A stretch of DNA of 9,267 nucleotides, from contig JANOGU010000263.1 in NCBI GenBank assembly GCA_031406135.1, positions 1-9,267 of the forward strand, in the 5' to 3' direction. Source of the stretch: JANOGU01 sp031406135. Lineage in GTDB: Bacteria; Pseudomonadota; Alphaproteobacteria; Rhodobacterales; Rhodobacteraceae. Each line of letters starts with the position of its first letter. Within the stretch, counting starts at the first letter, position 1. The translations under genes were made by a program, and so were the position numbers. The notes beneath the pieces were generated by a model, which did not search any database, was not told the origin of the DNA, and saw only the letters and a program-made list of their open reading frames with translations. Positions 1-7,164 of this stretch are shown piece by piece.

Positions 1-137
1 TCGAGCGCTTCCTTCAGTGTCTCGACGTCGCGCGAACCCTTGGGCGCCGCGCCGATCCGCGACAATCCCTTGCCGATGCGTTCCAGCGCCGCCGAAAGGC
101 GGCGCTCGGCGTCTGTGATCTCGGACGGTTCGGCCAT
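1..137 (-). CDS. Small helical hypothetical protein, N-terminal part (cut by window edge)
   Basis: An ATG at 137-135 opens a frame that stays open to the window edge, giving 45 residues that begin MAEPSEITDAERRLSAALER. A good Shine-Dalgarno (AGGGGA, 142-147 on the minus strand) lies 4 bases before the start. The visible part is charged and heptad-like (AERRLSAALERIGKGL), so an alpha-helix or coiled coil is likely. There is no signal peptide or membrane segment in what can be seen. It is divergent from transketolase. From memory, Rhodobacterales often carry a short helical protein followed by ZapA beside tkt, which would suit this gene, but zapA is outside the window. No function is assigned; the reading frame itself is fairly secure from the start signal and composition. 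Confidence 0.6.
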   Translation of the reverse strand, partial: MAEPSEITDAERRLSAALERIGKGLSRIGAAPKGSRDVETLKEAL

Positions 138-221
138 GCGATCCCCTGCGTCTGCCGCAGCACGTTGCCAAGCCCACCCTTCGGTTGCAAGGGCTTATCC
201 GGGATGGCGGCGCCCGGCCGC

Positions 222-249
222 TTGCATCGGCGGGTGGGGCTGCTAGGAA
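222..249 (+). promoter_or_regulatory. Candidate promoter of transketolase gene
   Basis: TTGCAT (222-227) and TAGGAA (244-249) are separated by 16 bases, and the -10 is preceded by TGC as in an extended -10. This would place transcription start near 256 and leave a leader of about 28 bases with the AAAGG ribosome site. The call rests on spacing and position only; the hexamers are imperfect. The rest of the 138-283 gap shows nothing else I can support. Confidence 0.35.
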
Positions 250-283
250 GCCCGCGACCCGTCCAACCCGAAAGGTTGCCGCC

Positions 284-2296
284 ATGGACCTCGCCGCCCG
301 CGCCGCCGCTCATCCGGAACACTGGAGGATGGCCTCGGCGATCCGCGCGCTGACCCTCGACGCGGTAGCGGCGGCGAAATCGGGGCACTCAGGGATGCCG
401 ATGGGCATGGCCGACGTGGCAACCGTGCTTTACCGCAACCACCTGCGGTTCGATCCCAAGGCCCCCCGCTGGGCCGACCGTGACCGCTTCATCCTGTCGG
501 CGGGGCACGGCTCGATGCTGCTCTACAGCCTGCTGCACCTGACCGGCCATGCCGACATGCCGATGCAGGAGCTGCGCGACTTCCGGCAGTGGGGGTCACG
601 GACCGCCGGGCACCCGGAATACGGCCATGCCGAGGGGATCGAGACCACCACTGGCCCGCTGGGCCAGGGCATCGCCAATTCGGTCGGCTTCGCGATTGCC
701 GAAGAGGCGCTGCGGGCGCGCTGGGGCAAGGCGATCGTCGACCACCGCACCTGGGTGATCGCCGGCGACGGCTGCCTGATGGAGGGGGTGAGCCAGGAGG
801 CGATCGCGCTGGCCGGGCGGCTGGCGCTGAACCGCCTGGTCGTCCTTTGGGACAACAACGGCATCACCATCGACGGCAAGGTCTCGCTCGCCGACGTGAC
901 CGACCAGATGGCGCGCTTTGCGGCCTCGGGCTGGGAGGTTCTCGCTTGCGACGGGCATGACCCGGATGACATCGACCGGGCGCTGACAGCCGCAAAGGCC
1001 GCGACACGTCCGGTCATGGTGGCCTGCAAGACCCATATCGCATTGGGGTCGGCGGCGCAGGACACCGCCAAGGGCCACGGCGCTCTGACTGATGCCAAGG
1101 TCGTGGCCGACGCCAAGGCGGCCTACGGCTGGACCGCGGCGCCGTTCGAGATTCCCTCTGATGTCATGGCGTTGTGGGCCGAAGCTGGGACACGCGGTGC
1201 GGCGGCGCGGGCGGCGTGGGAGGCGCGGCTGGCGGCGCTGTCGCCGGCCAGGCAGGCGGAGTTCGCCCGCCAGATGGCGGGTGGCGCGCCGAAGCGTCTG
1301 GCCGGCGCGATCCGCGCGGTGAAGGCCAAGGCGGTGGCCGACCGCCCCAAGCTCGCCACCCGCGCGGCGTCGGAGGCGGTGCTGACGGCGGTCAACCCGG
1401 TGATGCCGGAGACCATCGGAGGCTCGGCCGACCTGACCGGCTCGAACAACACCCGCACGCCGGACCTCGGGGTCTTTACGGCCGAGAACCGCAAGGGCCG
1501 CTACATCCATTTCGGGATCCGCGAACACGGCATGGCAGCGGCGATGAACGGCATGGTTTTGCACGGTGGCACAAGACCTTACAGCGGGACCTTCATGTGC
1601 TTTACCGACTACGCCCGGCCCGCGATGCGGCTGTCTGCACTGATGGGCGTGCCGGTCGTCTATGTGATGACGCATGACAGCATCGGTCTTGGCGAGGATG
1701 GCCCGACGCACCAGCCGGTGGAGCATCTGGCGATCAGCCGGGCGACGCCGAATACCCTGGTGATGCGGCCCTGCGACCTGGTGGAGACGGCAGAGGCCTG
1801 GGAGATTGCTCTGACCGAAACCGGACGGCCCACGGTCATGGCGCTCTCGCGCCAGATCCTGCCGACGCTGCGCGCTTCGGCCGGGGCCCGGAACATGGTC
1901 CGGCTTGGCGCCTACATCCTGCAGGACGCCTCTGCCAGGGCGAAGGCCACGCTGGTCGCCACCGGATCGGAGGTCGAGATCGCCGTCGCCGCCCGGGCGA
2001 AGCTTGAGGCCGACGGCATCCCCACCCGCGTCGTCTCCGCCCCCTGCCTGGAACTGTTCGCGGCCCAGCCGGAGGCCTACCGCCGCCGCGTGCTGGGCTC
2101 GGGCGTGCGGGTGGCCGTGGAAGCGGGGGTCCGGCAGGGCTGGGACCGCTGGCTGCTGGGCGAAGGCGCCCGCGCCGGCCGGTCGGCCTTCGTCGGCATG
2201 ACCGGCTTCGGCGCCTCGGCCCCGGCCGAGCGGCTCTACCAGGAGTTCGGGATCACCGCCGATCACGTCGCTGAAGCGGCGAAGGGCCTGCTGTAA
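284..2296 (+). CDS. tkt: Transketolase
   Basis: Thiamine-diphosphate enzyme of 670 residues that moves two-carbon ketol units between sugar phosphates in the cytosolic pentose phosphate pathway and, where present, the Calvin cycle. All family landmarks are visible: SGHSG with H35, AGHGS with H75, GHPE with H110, the ThDP/metal motif GDGCLMEG (161-168) with the partner Asn in WDNNGI (189-194), H264, the catalytic Glu in FGIREHGM (E414) and THDSIGLGEDGPTHQP (463-478) with H476. Domain order is PP (about 1-325), Pyr (about 350-520) and C-terminal (about 540-670). Length is normal for the family. The start at 284 is chosen because AAAGG (271-275) lies 8 bases upstream and the residues match family N-termini; the frame is open upstream to 185 but has no comparable site. 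The gene is divergent from the small helical gene and convergent with the cupin gene. It looks intact. Confidence 0.97.
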   Translation: MDLAARAAAHPEHWRMASAIRALTLDAVAAAKSGHSGMPMGMADVATVLYRNHLRFDPKAPRWADRDRFILSAGHGSMLLYSLLHLTGHADMPMQELRDFRQWGSRTAGHPEYGHAEGIETTTGPLGQGIANSVGFAIAEEALRARWGKAIVDHRTWVIAGDGCLMEGVSQEAIALAGRLALNRLVVLWDNNGITIDGKVSLADVTDQMARFAASGWEVLACDGHDPDDIDRALTAAKAATRPVMVACKTHIALGSAAQDTAKGHGALTDAKVVADAKAAYGWTAAPFEIPSDVMALWAEAGTRGAAARAAWEARLAALSPARQAEFARQMAGGAPKRLAGAIRAVKAKAVADRPKLATRAASEAVLTAVNPVMPETIGGSADLTGSNNTRTPDLGVFTAENRKGRYIHFGIREHGMAAAMNGMVLHGGTRPYSGTFMCFTDYARPAMRLSALMGVPVVYVMTHDSIGLGEDGPTHQPVEHLAISRATPNTLVMRPCDLVETAEAWEIALTETGRPTVMALSRQILPTLRASAGARNMVRLGAYILQDASARAKATLVATGSEVEIAVAARAKLEADGIPTRVVSAPCLELFAAQPEAYRRRVLGSGVRVAVEAGVRQGWDRWLLGEGARAGRSAFVGMTGFGASAPAERLYQEFGITADHVAEAAKGLL

Positions 2297-2300
2297 CCCC

Positions 2301-2325
2301 GCGCCCCGGGCCTGACCCGGGGCCT
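2301..2325. terminator. GC-rich palindrome after tkt (copy 1)
   Basis: The core CCCCGGG-CCTGA-CCCGGGG (near-perfect stem, very short loop) begins a few bases after the tkt stop. It is likely a transcription barrier for tkt. There is no T-run, so it is not a textbook intrinsic terminator. It is one of an inverted pair with 2373-2397. Confidence 0.45.
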
Positions 2326-2372
2326 CCCCCGCCTTCTGAACCCGCCACGCGACCCCATGACGATGCAGCGCG

Positions 2373-2397
2373 AGGCCCCGGGTCAAGCCCGGGGCGG
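2373..2397. terminator. GC-rich palindrome after cupin gene (copy 2, inverted)
   Basis: The core CCCCGGGTCAAGCCCGGGG forms a 7-bp stem with a short TCAAG-type loop. It sits 15 bases beyond the cupin stop on the minus strand. Its sequence matches the reverse complement of 2301-2325 at all but two of 25 positions, so the two copies can also pair with each other into a long hairpin. It probably serves the cupin/ispG transcript. No T-run follows. Confidence 0.45.
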
Positions 2398-2412
2398 GCG
2401 AACATTTCGCGG

Positions 2413-2919
2413 TCAGGTATCTTTCGCTCCGCGCCGCCGCGCATCGCTCAATCCGTCATGCGGGCCGAGGGCGCGCGCTGGCGCGTCGTGCCACCAGTCG
2501 TCGCGCAGCGGCTTGCGGTCGGGGTTCAGCGGATAGACGATGCGGTTGTCGTCGCGATCCTTGTCACCCACGACGAGCAGGTGCACTTCGGCATCGGTGT
2601 TGTTGATGAAGGTGTGCGCCAGGCCCGTCCCGGCCGGGAATCCGACCGAGCAGCCCTCGGCCAGACGGTGCAGGTGGCCGTCGAGCCAGACGTCGGGCGT
2701 GCCCCGGACGACATGGACGAATTCGTCCTCGGTGCTCTCCGCATGCGGAAACGAGATGCGCCGGCCCGGCGGCACCCGCAGGTGATGGATGCCGAGGCGG
2801 GCAAAGCCGAAATGCCGGCCGAGGTCGGCGCCGTGGCCCATGGGCTCGCTGTCGCCGCGATAGACATGCGCGGCCTTCTCGATGTCCGCCCAACGCACGA
2901 TTTCCGGCGGCCTTGTCAT
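2413..2919 (-). CDS. Cupin-domain protein (COG3837-like)
   Basis: A single-domain cupin of 168 residues, cytosolic (no signal or membrane segment), resembling the uncharacterised COG3837 group. Motif 1 spans about 52-73 (G52...PHAES, E66, G73) and motif 2 spans about 89-106 (G89, FPAGTGLAH with H102, N106). The usual second His of the HxH pair is Glu here (H59-A-E61), so metal binding may be altered or absent. An IVYPLNPD segment near 127-134 and a basic, Arg-rich tail follow. The ATG at 2919 overlaps the ispG stop in an ATGA, implying translational coupling to ispG. No substrate can be inferred: the family includes enzymes, sugar-binding proteins and regulators. Family membership is well supported; the function is unknown. 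Confidence 0.88.
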   Translation of the reverse strand: MTRPPEIVRWADIEKAAHVYRGDSEPMGHGADLGRHFGFARLGIHHLRVPPGRRISFPHAESTEDEFVHVVRGTPDVWLDGHLHRLAEGCSVGFPAGTGLAHTFINNTDAEVHLLVVGDKDRDDNRIVYPLNPDRKPLRDDWWHDAPARALGPHDGLSDARRRGAKDT

Positions 2920-4040
2920 TCGGCGGCCAGCTTCTCGGCGGCGTCGATCTCGGCGGCCTTGGCCTCCACAAGCTCGACGATGTGGTCGATCATCCGCGCG
3001 TTGCCCATGGTGTGGTGCTGCTTGCCCGCCAGATACACCATGCCCTTGCCCGCCCCACCGCCGGTAAAGCCGATGTCGGTCATCAAGGCCTCGCCCGGGC
3101 CGTTCACCACGCAGCCGATGATCGACAGGCTGAGCGGCGTCTTGATGTGCTCGAGCCGCTTCTCCAGCGCCTCGACGGTGCGGATCACGTCGAAGCCCTG
3201 CCGCGCGCAGGACGGGCAGGAGATGATCTGCACGCCGCGGGTGCGCAGGCCCAGCGATTTCAGAATCTCGAAGCCGACCTTCACCTCCTCCACCGGATCG
3301 GCCGACAGCGACACCCGGATCGTGTCGCCGATGCCGAACCAGAGGAGCGAGCCCAGACCGATGGCGGACTTCACCGTGCCCGAGACCAGCCCCCCGGCCT
3401 CGGTGATGCCCAGATGGATCGGCGCGTCGGTGGCGGCGGCAAGCTGCTGGTATGCGCTGGCAGCAAGGAACACGTCGGACGCCTTGCAGGAGATCTTGAA
3501 CTCGTGAAAGTCGTTGTCCTGCAACAGCTTGATGTGGTCGAGGCCGCTTTCGACCATCGCCTCCGGGCAGGGTTCGGCGTATTTGTCCAGAAGGTGCTTC
3601 TCGAGGCTGCCGGCGTTCACCCCGATCCGGATCGAACAGCCGTGGTCCTTGGCCGCCTTCACCACCTCGCGCACCCGGTCGGCGCTGCCGATGTTGCCCG
3701 GGTTGATCCGCAGGCACGCCGCCCCGGCCTCGGCCGCCTCGATGGCGCGTTTGTAGTGGAAGTGGATGTCGGCGACGATGGGGACCGGGCTTTCCGCCAC
3801 GATCTCGCGCAGCGCCCGGGTGGAGGCCTGGTCCGGCGCGGAAATGCGGACGATGTCGGCGCCGGCCGCCACACAGCGGCTCACCTGCTCGATGGTGGCC
3901 TTCACGTCGGTGGTCAGCGTGTTGGTCATCGTCTGCACCGTGATCGGCGCATCGCCGCCCACCAGCACCTTGCCGACGCGGATCTGCCGGCTCACACGCC
4001 GGTCGATGTTGCGCCAGGGACGGATCGGATTGTGGGTCAC
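2916..4040 (-). CDS. ispG: 4-hydroxy-3-methylbut-2-enyl diphosphate synthase (IspG/GcpE)
   Basis: Iron-sulfur enzyme of 374 residues for the penultimate step of the MEP isoprenoid pathway, turning methylerythritol cyclodiphosphate into HMBPP in the cytosol with electrons from flavodoxin or ferredoxin. A TIM-barrel N-domain (about 1-250) carries VGGDAPITVQTMTNT, DIHFHYK and RINPGNIG. The C-domain carries the 4Fe-4S ligands C275 and C278 (CPSC) and C310, plus E317 (GCVVNGPGE). These correspond to E. coli C270, C273, C305 and E312. I choose the GTG at 4040 because AAAGGAG lies exactly 8 bases upstream and the family starts with xHNPIRPWRNI. A further in-frame GTG at 4064 would lie upstream of that ribosome site. 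It is a compact two-domain bacterial form. It follows rodZ by 80 bases and overlaps the cupin gene. Confidence 0.97.
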   Translation of the reverse strand: MTHNPIRPWRNIDRRVSRQIRVGKVLVGGDAPITVQTMTNTLTTDVKATIEQVSRCVAAGADIVRISAPDQASTRALREIVAESPVPIVADIHFHYKRAIEAAEAGAACLRINPGNIGSADRVREVVKAAKDHGCSIRIGVNAGSLEKHLLDKYAEPCPEAMVESGLDHIKLLQDNDFHEFKISCKASDVFLAASAYQQLAAATDAPIHLGITEAGGLVSGTVKSAIGLGSLLWFGIGDTIRVSLSADPVEEVKVGFEILKSLGLRTRGVQIISCPSCARQGFDVIRTVEALEKRLEHIKTPLSLSIIGCVVNGPGEALMTDIGFTGGGAGKGMVYLAGKQHHTMGNARMIDHIVELVEAKAAEIDAAEKLAAE

Positions 4041-4048
4041 GCAAGCGG

Positions 4049-4055
4049 CTCCTTT
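4049..4055 (-). promoter_or_regulatory. Strong ribosome binding site that fixes the ispG start
   Basis: AAAGGAG on the minus strand lies 8 bases before the GTG at 4040. It is the best Shine-Dalgarno in the window and decides between the two in-frame GTG codons. Confidence 0.75.
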
Positions 4056-4061
4056 GCAGGA

Positions 4062-4090
4062 CACCTAGCGCGGCGGGCGAAGCCCCGCAA
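4062..4090 (-). promoter_or_regulatory. Weak candidate ispG promoter and hairpin
   Basis: On the minus strand TTGCGG (4090-4085) and TAGGTG (4067-4062) are 17 bases apart, which would start a very short leader just before the ribosome site. Overlapping it is a hairpin with arms GCGGG (4073-4077) and CCCGC (4084-4088), which could instead attenuate transcription coming from rodZ. The evidence is weak; ispG may simply be read from upstream. Confidence 0.22.
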
Positions 4091-4120
4091 CGCAGTCGCG
4101 CAGGTGCTGCACAGGGTGGG

Positions 4121-5299
4121 TCAGGGCGCCGGACACAGCGGCACGGACGCCGGATCGATGTCGTTGGCCGCAAAGCTGGCAAGATCGGGGTCAACCGTGC
4201 AGTCGGCCACGACGTACATTTCCCGAAGCGCATCGGGAGAAAGCGCCACGTTCGACACGACCTGGGAACCAGGTGCCGCCGGGCCGTAGGACTGCCCGTT
4301 GACCACGAAATACACCGAGCCGGAGTTGCCGGAGCGCAGCAGCGCCGGTTCTTCCATCTGCGGCACGACGTAGCGTTCGCCGGCGTCGAGGACCTTTTCG
4401 AACAGGACAGTGCCGTCGGCGGCCGAGACCCGCACCCAGGACGGGCGAACCGCCAGCAGTTCCACTGCCGCGGGCGCCCCCGCCGTCACCATCACGAGTT
4501 CCCCGGTCGCGTCCGGTTCCACGGCGATGGTCTCCGCCGGGGCGGCGGTCTCCCCCTGCGTGTCGATGGTCGCGATCGGGCCGTCGCGCGCGGTCATCAC
4601 CGGCAGGTCGAGCGCCTGCGGCTGCAGCGGACGCTCCAGCGCCTCGGCGGTCTGGTCCGCCGCCGCCGGGGCGGAGCGCACCAGCGGCGCCACGCCGGCG
4701 ACGTTGCCAAGCTCGTCGATGTCGGCCACGACCTGCGGCGCGCGCTCCACCGGGGCCAACTGGACGCGCTGCACCTCCTGCAGGACCGACCAGCCGCCGT
4801 AGCCAATGCCGGCGATCAGCAGCACCAGGACGGCGAGCGAGCCCATGGCACCGGGCTCGACCCGGGCAAAGACGCTCTCGGCGCGGGGCACGAAGCTGGC
4901 GTTCGGGTTGGCGAGCGGATCGCCGTAGTCCCTGACCCTGGCGCGGACCGCCGTGACCCGGGCGGAAGAGGCCGCGGCGGACATGCCGTGGGCCAGCGTG
5001 AATCCGGCCTCGCGGCAGAATTTCTCGTAGGCCCAGTCGGGACCCATGCCCAGATAGCGGGCATAGCTGCGCACGTAGCCGGCGATGAAGCCCTGCGTCT
5101 CGAAGGCCGAGACGTCGGCGTTCTCGATGGCGGCGATGTAGGTGGCCTTGATCTTCAGCTCGCGCTGCACATCGAGCAACGACTTGCCGAGCGTGGCGCG
5201 CTCGCCCCGCATCAGGTCGCCAAGACGCAGGTCGTAGTCGTCAAACCCCTTTGGCTTGACCTCTTCCCCCGTCGAAGGTGTGCCCCTTCGGCCGATCAT
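4121..5299 (-). CDS. rodZ: RodZ-like HTH/transmembrane morphogenesis protein
   Basis: A 392-residue bitopic inner-membrane protein. The N-terminal cytoplasmic HTH_25/Xre-type domain (about 22-95: LRLGDLMRGERATLGKSLLD, ELKIKATYIAAIE, FIAGYVRSYARYLG) is followed by a linker, one membrane helix (about 152-171: GSLAVLVLLIAGIGYGGWSV), a long Pro/Ala-rich periplasmic linker and a DUF4115-like beta domain (about 279-352, with SWVRVSAADGTVLFEKVL). In E. coli RodZ links MreB to the cell-wall elongation machinery and its gene also precedes ispG, so both architecture and context agree. The ATG at 5299 (MIGRRG) is preferred from family resemblance. A TTG at 5371 is in frame but would overlap the likely -10 element. 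Its ribosome site is poor. Two Cys near the C-terminus (C367, C388) could form a periplasmic disulfide. Confidence 0.88.
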   Translation of the reverse strand: MIGRRGTPSTGEEVKPKGFDDYDLRLGDLMRGERATLGKSLLDVQRELKIKATYIAAIENADVSAFETQGFIAGYVRSYARYLGMGPDWAYEKFCREAGFTLAHGMSAAASSARVTAVRARVRDYGDPLANPNASFVPRAESVFARVEPGAMGSLAVLVLLIAGIGYGGWSVLQEVQRVQLAPVERAPQVVADIDELGNVAGVAPLVRSAPAAADQTAEALERPLQPQALDLPVMTARDGPIATIDTQGETAAPAETIAVEPDATGELVMVTAGAPAAVELLAVRPSWVRVSAADGTVLFEKVLDAGERYVVPQMEEPALLRSGNSGSVYFVVNGQSYGPAAPGSQVVSNVALSPDALREMYVVADCTVDPDLASFAANDIDPASVPLCPAP

Positions 5300-5371
5300 C
5301 CGGTCTGCCCGTCCCCTGCCCCAAATGTTGCGAGTCGGCCCCGGTCGCTCGCGATTCTGTGTGTTCAACAA

Positions 5372-5380
5372 ACCCTAGCA
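5372..5380 (-). promoter_or_regulatory. Candidate extended -10 for rodZ
   Basis: TGCTAGGGT on the minus strand fits a TGn-TAnnnT extended -10 and would give a leader of about 65 bases to the ATG at 5299. I see no good -35 (CTGCAA is the nearest at 17 bases). This is the only signal I can suggest in the 5300-5412 gap between hemA and rodZ. Confidence 0.25.
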
Positions 5381-5412
5381 CATGGCAAGCCGCTTTGCAG
5401 CGACACACAGCC

Positions 5413-6642
5413 TTATGCACAGTCCTCGGCGCGATTCAGCGCACAGCGCGACCACAGGCCATCGAGCGCCCGGACCAGGGCCTCGATGTCGTCCGCGGAG
5501 TGGACCGGAGAGGGCGTCAGACGCAGCCGCTCGGTGCCGCGCGGGACCGTGGGGAAGTTGATCGGCTGGGCATAGAGCCCATGGTCTTCGAGCAATCGTT
5601 CGGAAATCAGCCGGCAATGGATGGGGTCGCCGACGTGGACGGGCACAATATGTGACCCGTGGTCGATGATCGGCAGCCCGAGCCCCTTCAACCGCAACTT
5701 CACCGCGCGGGCCTTCGCCTGATGCATCTCGCGCAGCCCTGCGGCGCCTTTCAGAAAGGCGATGGACGCCGCCGCACCTGCCGCCACGGCGGGCGGCAGC
5801 GAGCTGGTGAAGATGAAGCCCGGGGCATAACTGCGGATCGCGTCGACCATCTTTGCAGTTGCAGCAATATAGCCGCCGAACACCCCGATCGCCTTGGCCA
5901 GGGTGCCGTTGACGATGTCGATCCGGCGCATCACGCCGTCGCGTTCCGCGACCCCGGCGCCGCGGCTGCCGTAGAGCCCGACGCCGTGAACCTCGTCGAG
6001 ATAGGTCATCGCCCCGAACTCGCTGGCGAGGTCGCAGATCGCCGCGATGGGGCCGAAGTCGCCGTCCATCGAATAGACCGATTCGAAGGCGATCAGCTTC
6101 GGCGCCCCGGGTTCGTCGGCTGCCAGCAAGGCCCGCAGGTGGGCGAGGTCGTTGTGGCGGAAGATGCGCTTGTCGCCGGCGCCGCGGCGGATGCCCTCGA
6201 TCATCGAGGCGTGGTTCAGCGCGTCGGAATAGATGATGAGGCCGGGGAACAGGGTCCGCAGCGTCGACAGCGTGGCGTCGTTGGCGACGTAGGCCGAGGT
6301 GAACACAAGCGCCGCCTCCTGGCCGTGCAGGTCGGCGATCTCGGCCTCCAGCCGCTTGTGGTGGATGGTGGTGCCCGAGATGTTGCGCGTCCCGCCGGAC
6401 CCCGCGCCGGACTGGTCCAGCGCATCGCGCATGGCCGCAAGGACCGCCGGATGCTGGCCCATGCCCAGGTAGTCGTTGCCGCACCAGACGGTGATCTCGC
6501 GCGTGGTGCCGTCCGGCCGGTGCCAGGTGGCGCGCGGAAAGCGGCTGGCGATGCGCTCCACGTCGATGAACGTGCGGTAGCGGCCCTCGGCGTGGAGCCG
6601 GGCCAGCGCCCCTTCGATCATGGCAGTCTGTTCGGGGGTCAT
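5413..6642 (-). CDS. hemA: 5-aminolevulinate synthase
   Basis: PLP enzyme of 409 residues that condenses glycine and succinyl-CoA to 5-aminolevulinate, the first committed step of haem, (bacterio)chlorophyll and cobalamin synthesis by the C4 route in alphaproteobacteria. It is an alpha-oxoamine synthase along its whole length: R23 in RYRTF, VWCGNDYLGMGQHP (52-65), GSGGTRNISGT (81-91), H144 in NHASM, the PLP-binding D216-E-V-H219, the Schiff-base K250 in NGTLAKAIG, and NFPTVPRGTERLRLTPSP (362-379). These align with R. capsulatus R21, H142, D214, H217 and K248. Length and C-terminus (CALNRAE) match Rhodobacter HemA. The start at 6642 follows only a weak ribosome site, so a nearby in-frame Met (residue 8) cannot be excluded. 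An FNR box sits 60 bases upstream. Confidence 0.97.
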   Translation of the reverse strand: MTPEQTAMIEGALARLHAEGRYRTFIDVERIASRFPRATWHRPDGTTREITVWCGNDYLGMGQHPAVLAAMRDALDQSGAGSGGTRNISGTTIHHKRLEAEIADLHGQEAALVFTSAYVANDATLSTLRTLFPGLIIYSDALNHASMIEGIRRGAGDKRIFRHNDLAHLRALLAADEPGAPKLIAFESVYSMDGDFGPIAAICDLASEFGAMTYLDEVHGVGLYGSRGAGVAERDGVMRRIDIVNGTLAKAIGVFGGYIAATAKMVDAIRSYAPGFIFTSSLPPAVAAGAAASIAFLKGAAGLREMHQAKARAVKLRLKGLGLPIIDHGSHIVPVHVGDPIHCRLISERLLEDHGLYAQPINFPTVPRGTERLRLTPSPVHSADDIEALVRALDGLWSRCALNRAEDCA

Positions 6643-6702
6643 GCTGTCACCGTTGCCTGCCTGCGGATCGCCCGGGTCTGCCCTGCCGCCGACGGTCCCG
6701 CC

Positions 6703-6716
6703 TTGATCTTCATCAA
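6703..6716. promoter_or_regulatory. FNR/FnrL-type binding site upstream of hemA
   Basis: TTGATCTTCATCAA is a perfect match to the FNR consensus TTGAT-N4-ATCAA. Its centre (6709.5) lies 67 bases from the hemA ATG. If FNR acted as a class II activator (centred at -41.5), transcription would start near 6668 with a leader of about 26 bases; I see no strong -10 there. FnrL control of hemA is established in Rhodobacter sphaeroides. The site begins just after the stop of the upstream small gene, inside the 80-base gap before hemA. Confidence 0.8.
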
Positions 6717-6722
6717 GCCGCC

Positions 6723-7112
6723 TCAGGGGGCGGCCACCTCCAGAACGACGACGCAGTCCGGTCCGCGTTTCCTGGCCGCGTTGCAGGTCTCCGTCGCCTG
6801 GGCTGCGGCGACCTCGGCCGTCTCGGCGCCTGCGACCGCCGTCGCCGAAGGCACCGGCTGACCCCTGCGCACGAAGCCTTCGCGGGGCGCCACAGCCAGC
6901 GCGGCGAAGCCGTCGCCCTCCGGCACGAAGAAACCGCGGGCGTCGGCGTTGGTGGCAACCATCCGCAGGACCTCCAGTTCGTCCTTCTTCAGGAAGTCAT
7001 GCACATGCAACCGCACCACGGTGCCCTCGACCTCGGTCGTTTCCACCGCGACGTCCTGTGCCGCCGCGGCGGACGAGGTGAAGGCGGCGATCAGTGCAAG
7101 AACCAGGCGCAT
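6723..7112 (-). CDS. Small exported protein of unknown function
   Basis: A 129-residue protein with a clear Sec signal peptide (MRLVLALIAAFTSSAAAAQD; cleavage probably after AAA at about residue 18 or 19), leaving a small periplasmic or secreted domain. The mature part begins with a beta-rich stretch (TEVEGTVVRLHVHDFL), continues with GFFVPEGDGFAALAVAPREG, and has an Ala-rich helix before two Cys (C110, C120) that could form a disulfide. I recognise no catalytic motif and give no symbol. The ATG at 7112 has a purine-rich ribosome site (GAGGAAGGG) at acceptable distance. It lies upstream of hemA on the same strand, with the FNR box just beyond its stop, and is divergent from the M20 peptidase. 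Signal peptide, codon use and start signal support a real gene. Confidence 0.72.
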   Translation of the reverse strand: MRLVLALIAAFTSSAAAAQDVAVETTEVEGTVVRLHVHDFLKKDELEVLRMVATNADARGFFVPEGDGFAALAVAPREGFVRRGQPVPSATAVAGAETAEVAAAQATETCNAARKRGPDCVVVLEVAAP

Positions 7113-7164
7113 GGGGGTTTCCCTTCCTCGATCCGGGCCAGCACTTAGCGCAGATTCGGCCCGG

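Noticed and set aside
596..2386. A 596-codon open frame on the minus strand opposite tkt
   Set aside because: It is the shadow of a GC-rich gene: its composition is Arg/Gly/His/Pro-rich without domain signatures, and the plus-strand frame encodes a complete transketolase.
2413..4233. One continuous minus-strand frame covering both the cupin and the region of ispG, suggesting a fusion protein
   Set aside because: Only the last 168 codons read as a cupin; upstream of 2919 this frame is the off-frame of ispG. The ATGA overlap explains the boundary.
2913..4289. A 458-codon plus-strand frame opposite ispG
   Set aside because: Low-complexity Arg/Gly/His/Asp-rich translation with no recognisable motif, and antisense to a fully conserved ispG.
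5300..5371. Longer RodZ starting at the TTG at 5371
   Set aside because: The extra 24 residues are not typical of the family, the TTG overlaps a candidate -10, and family N-termini fit MIGRRG at 5299.
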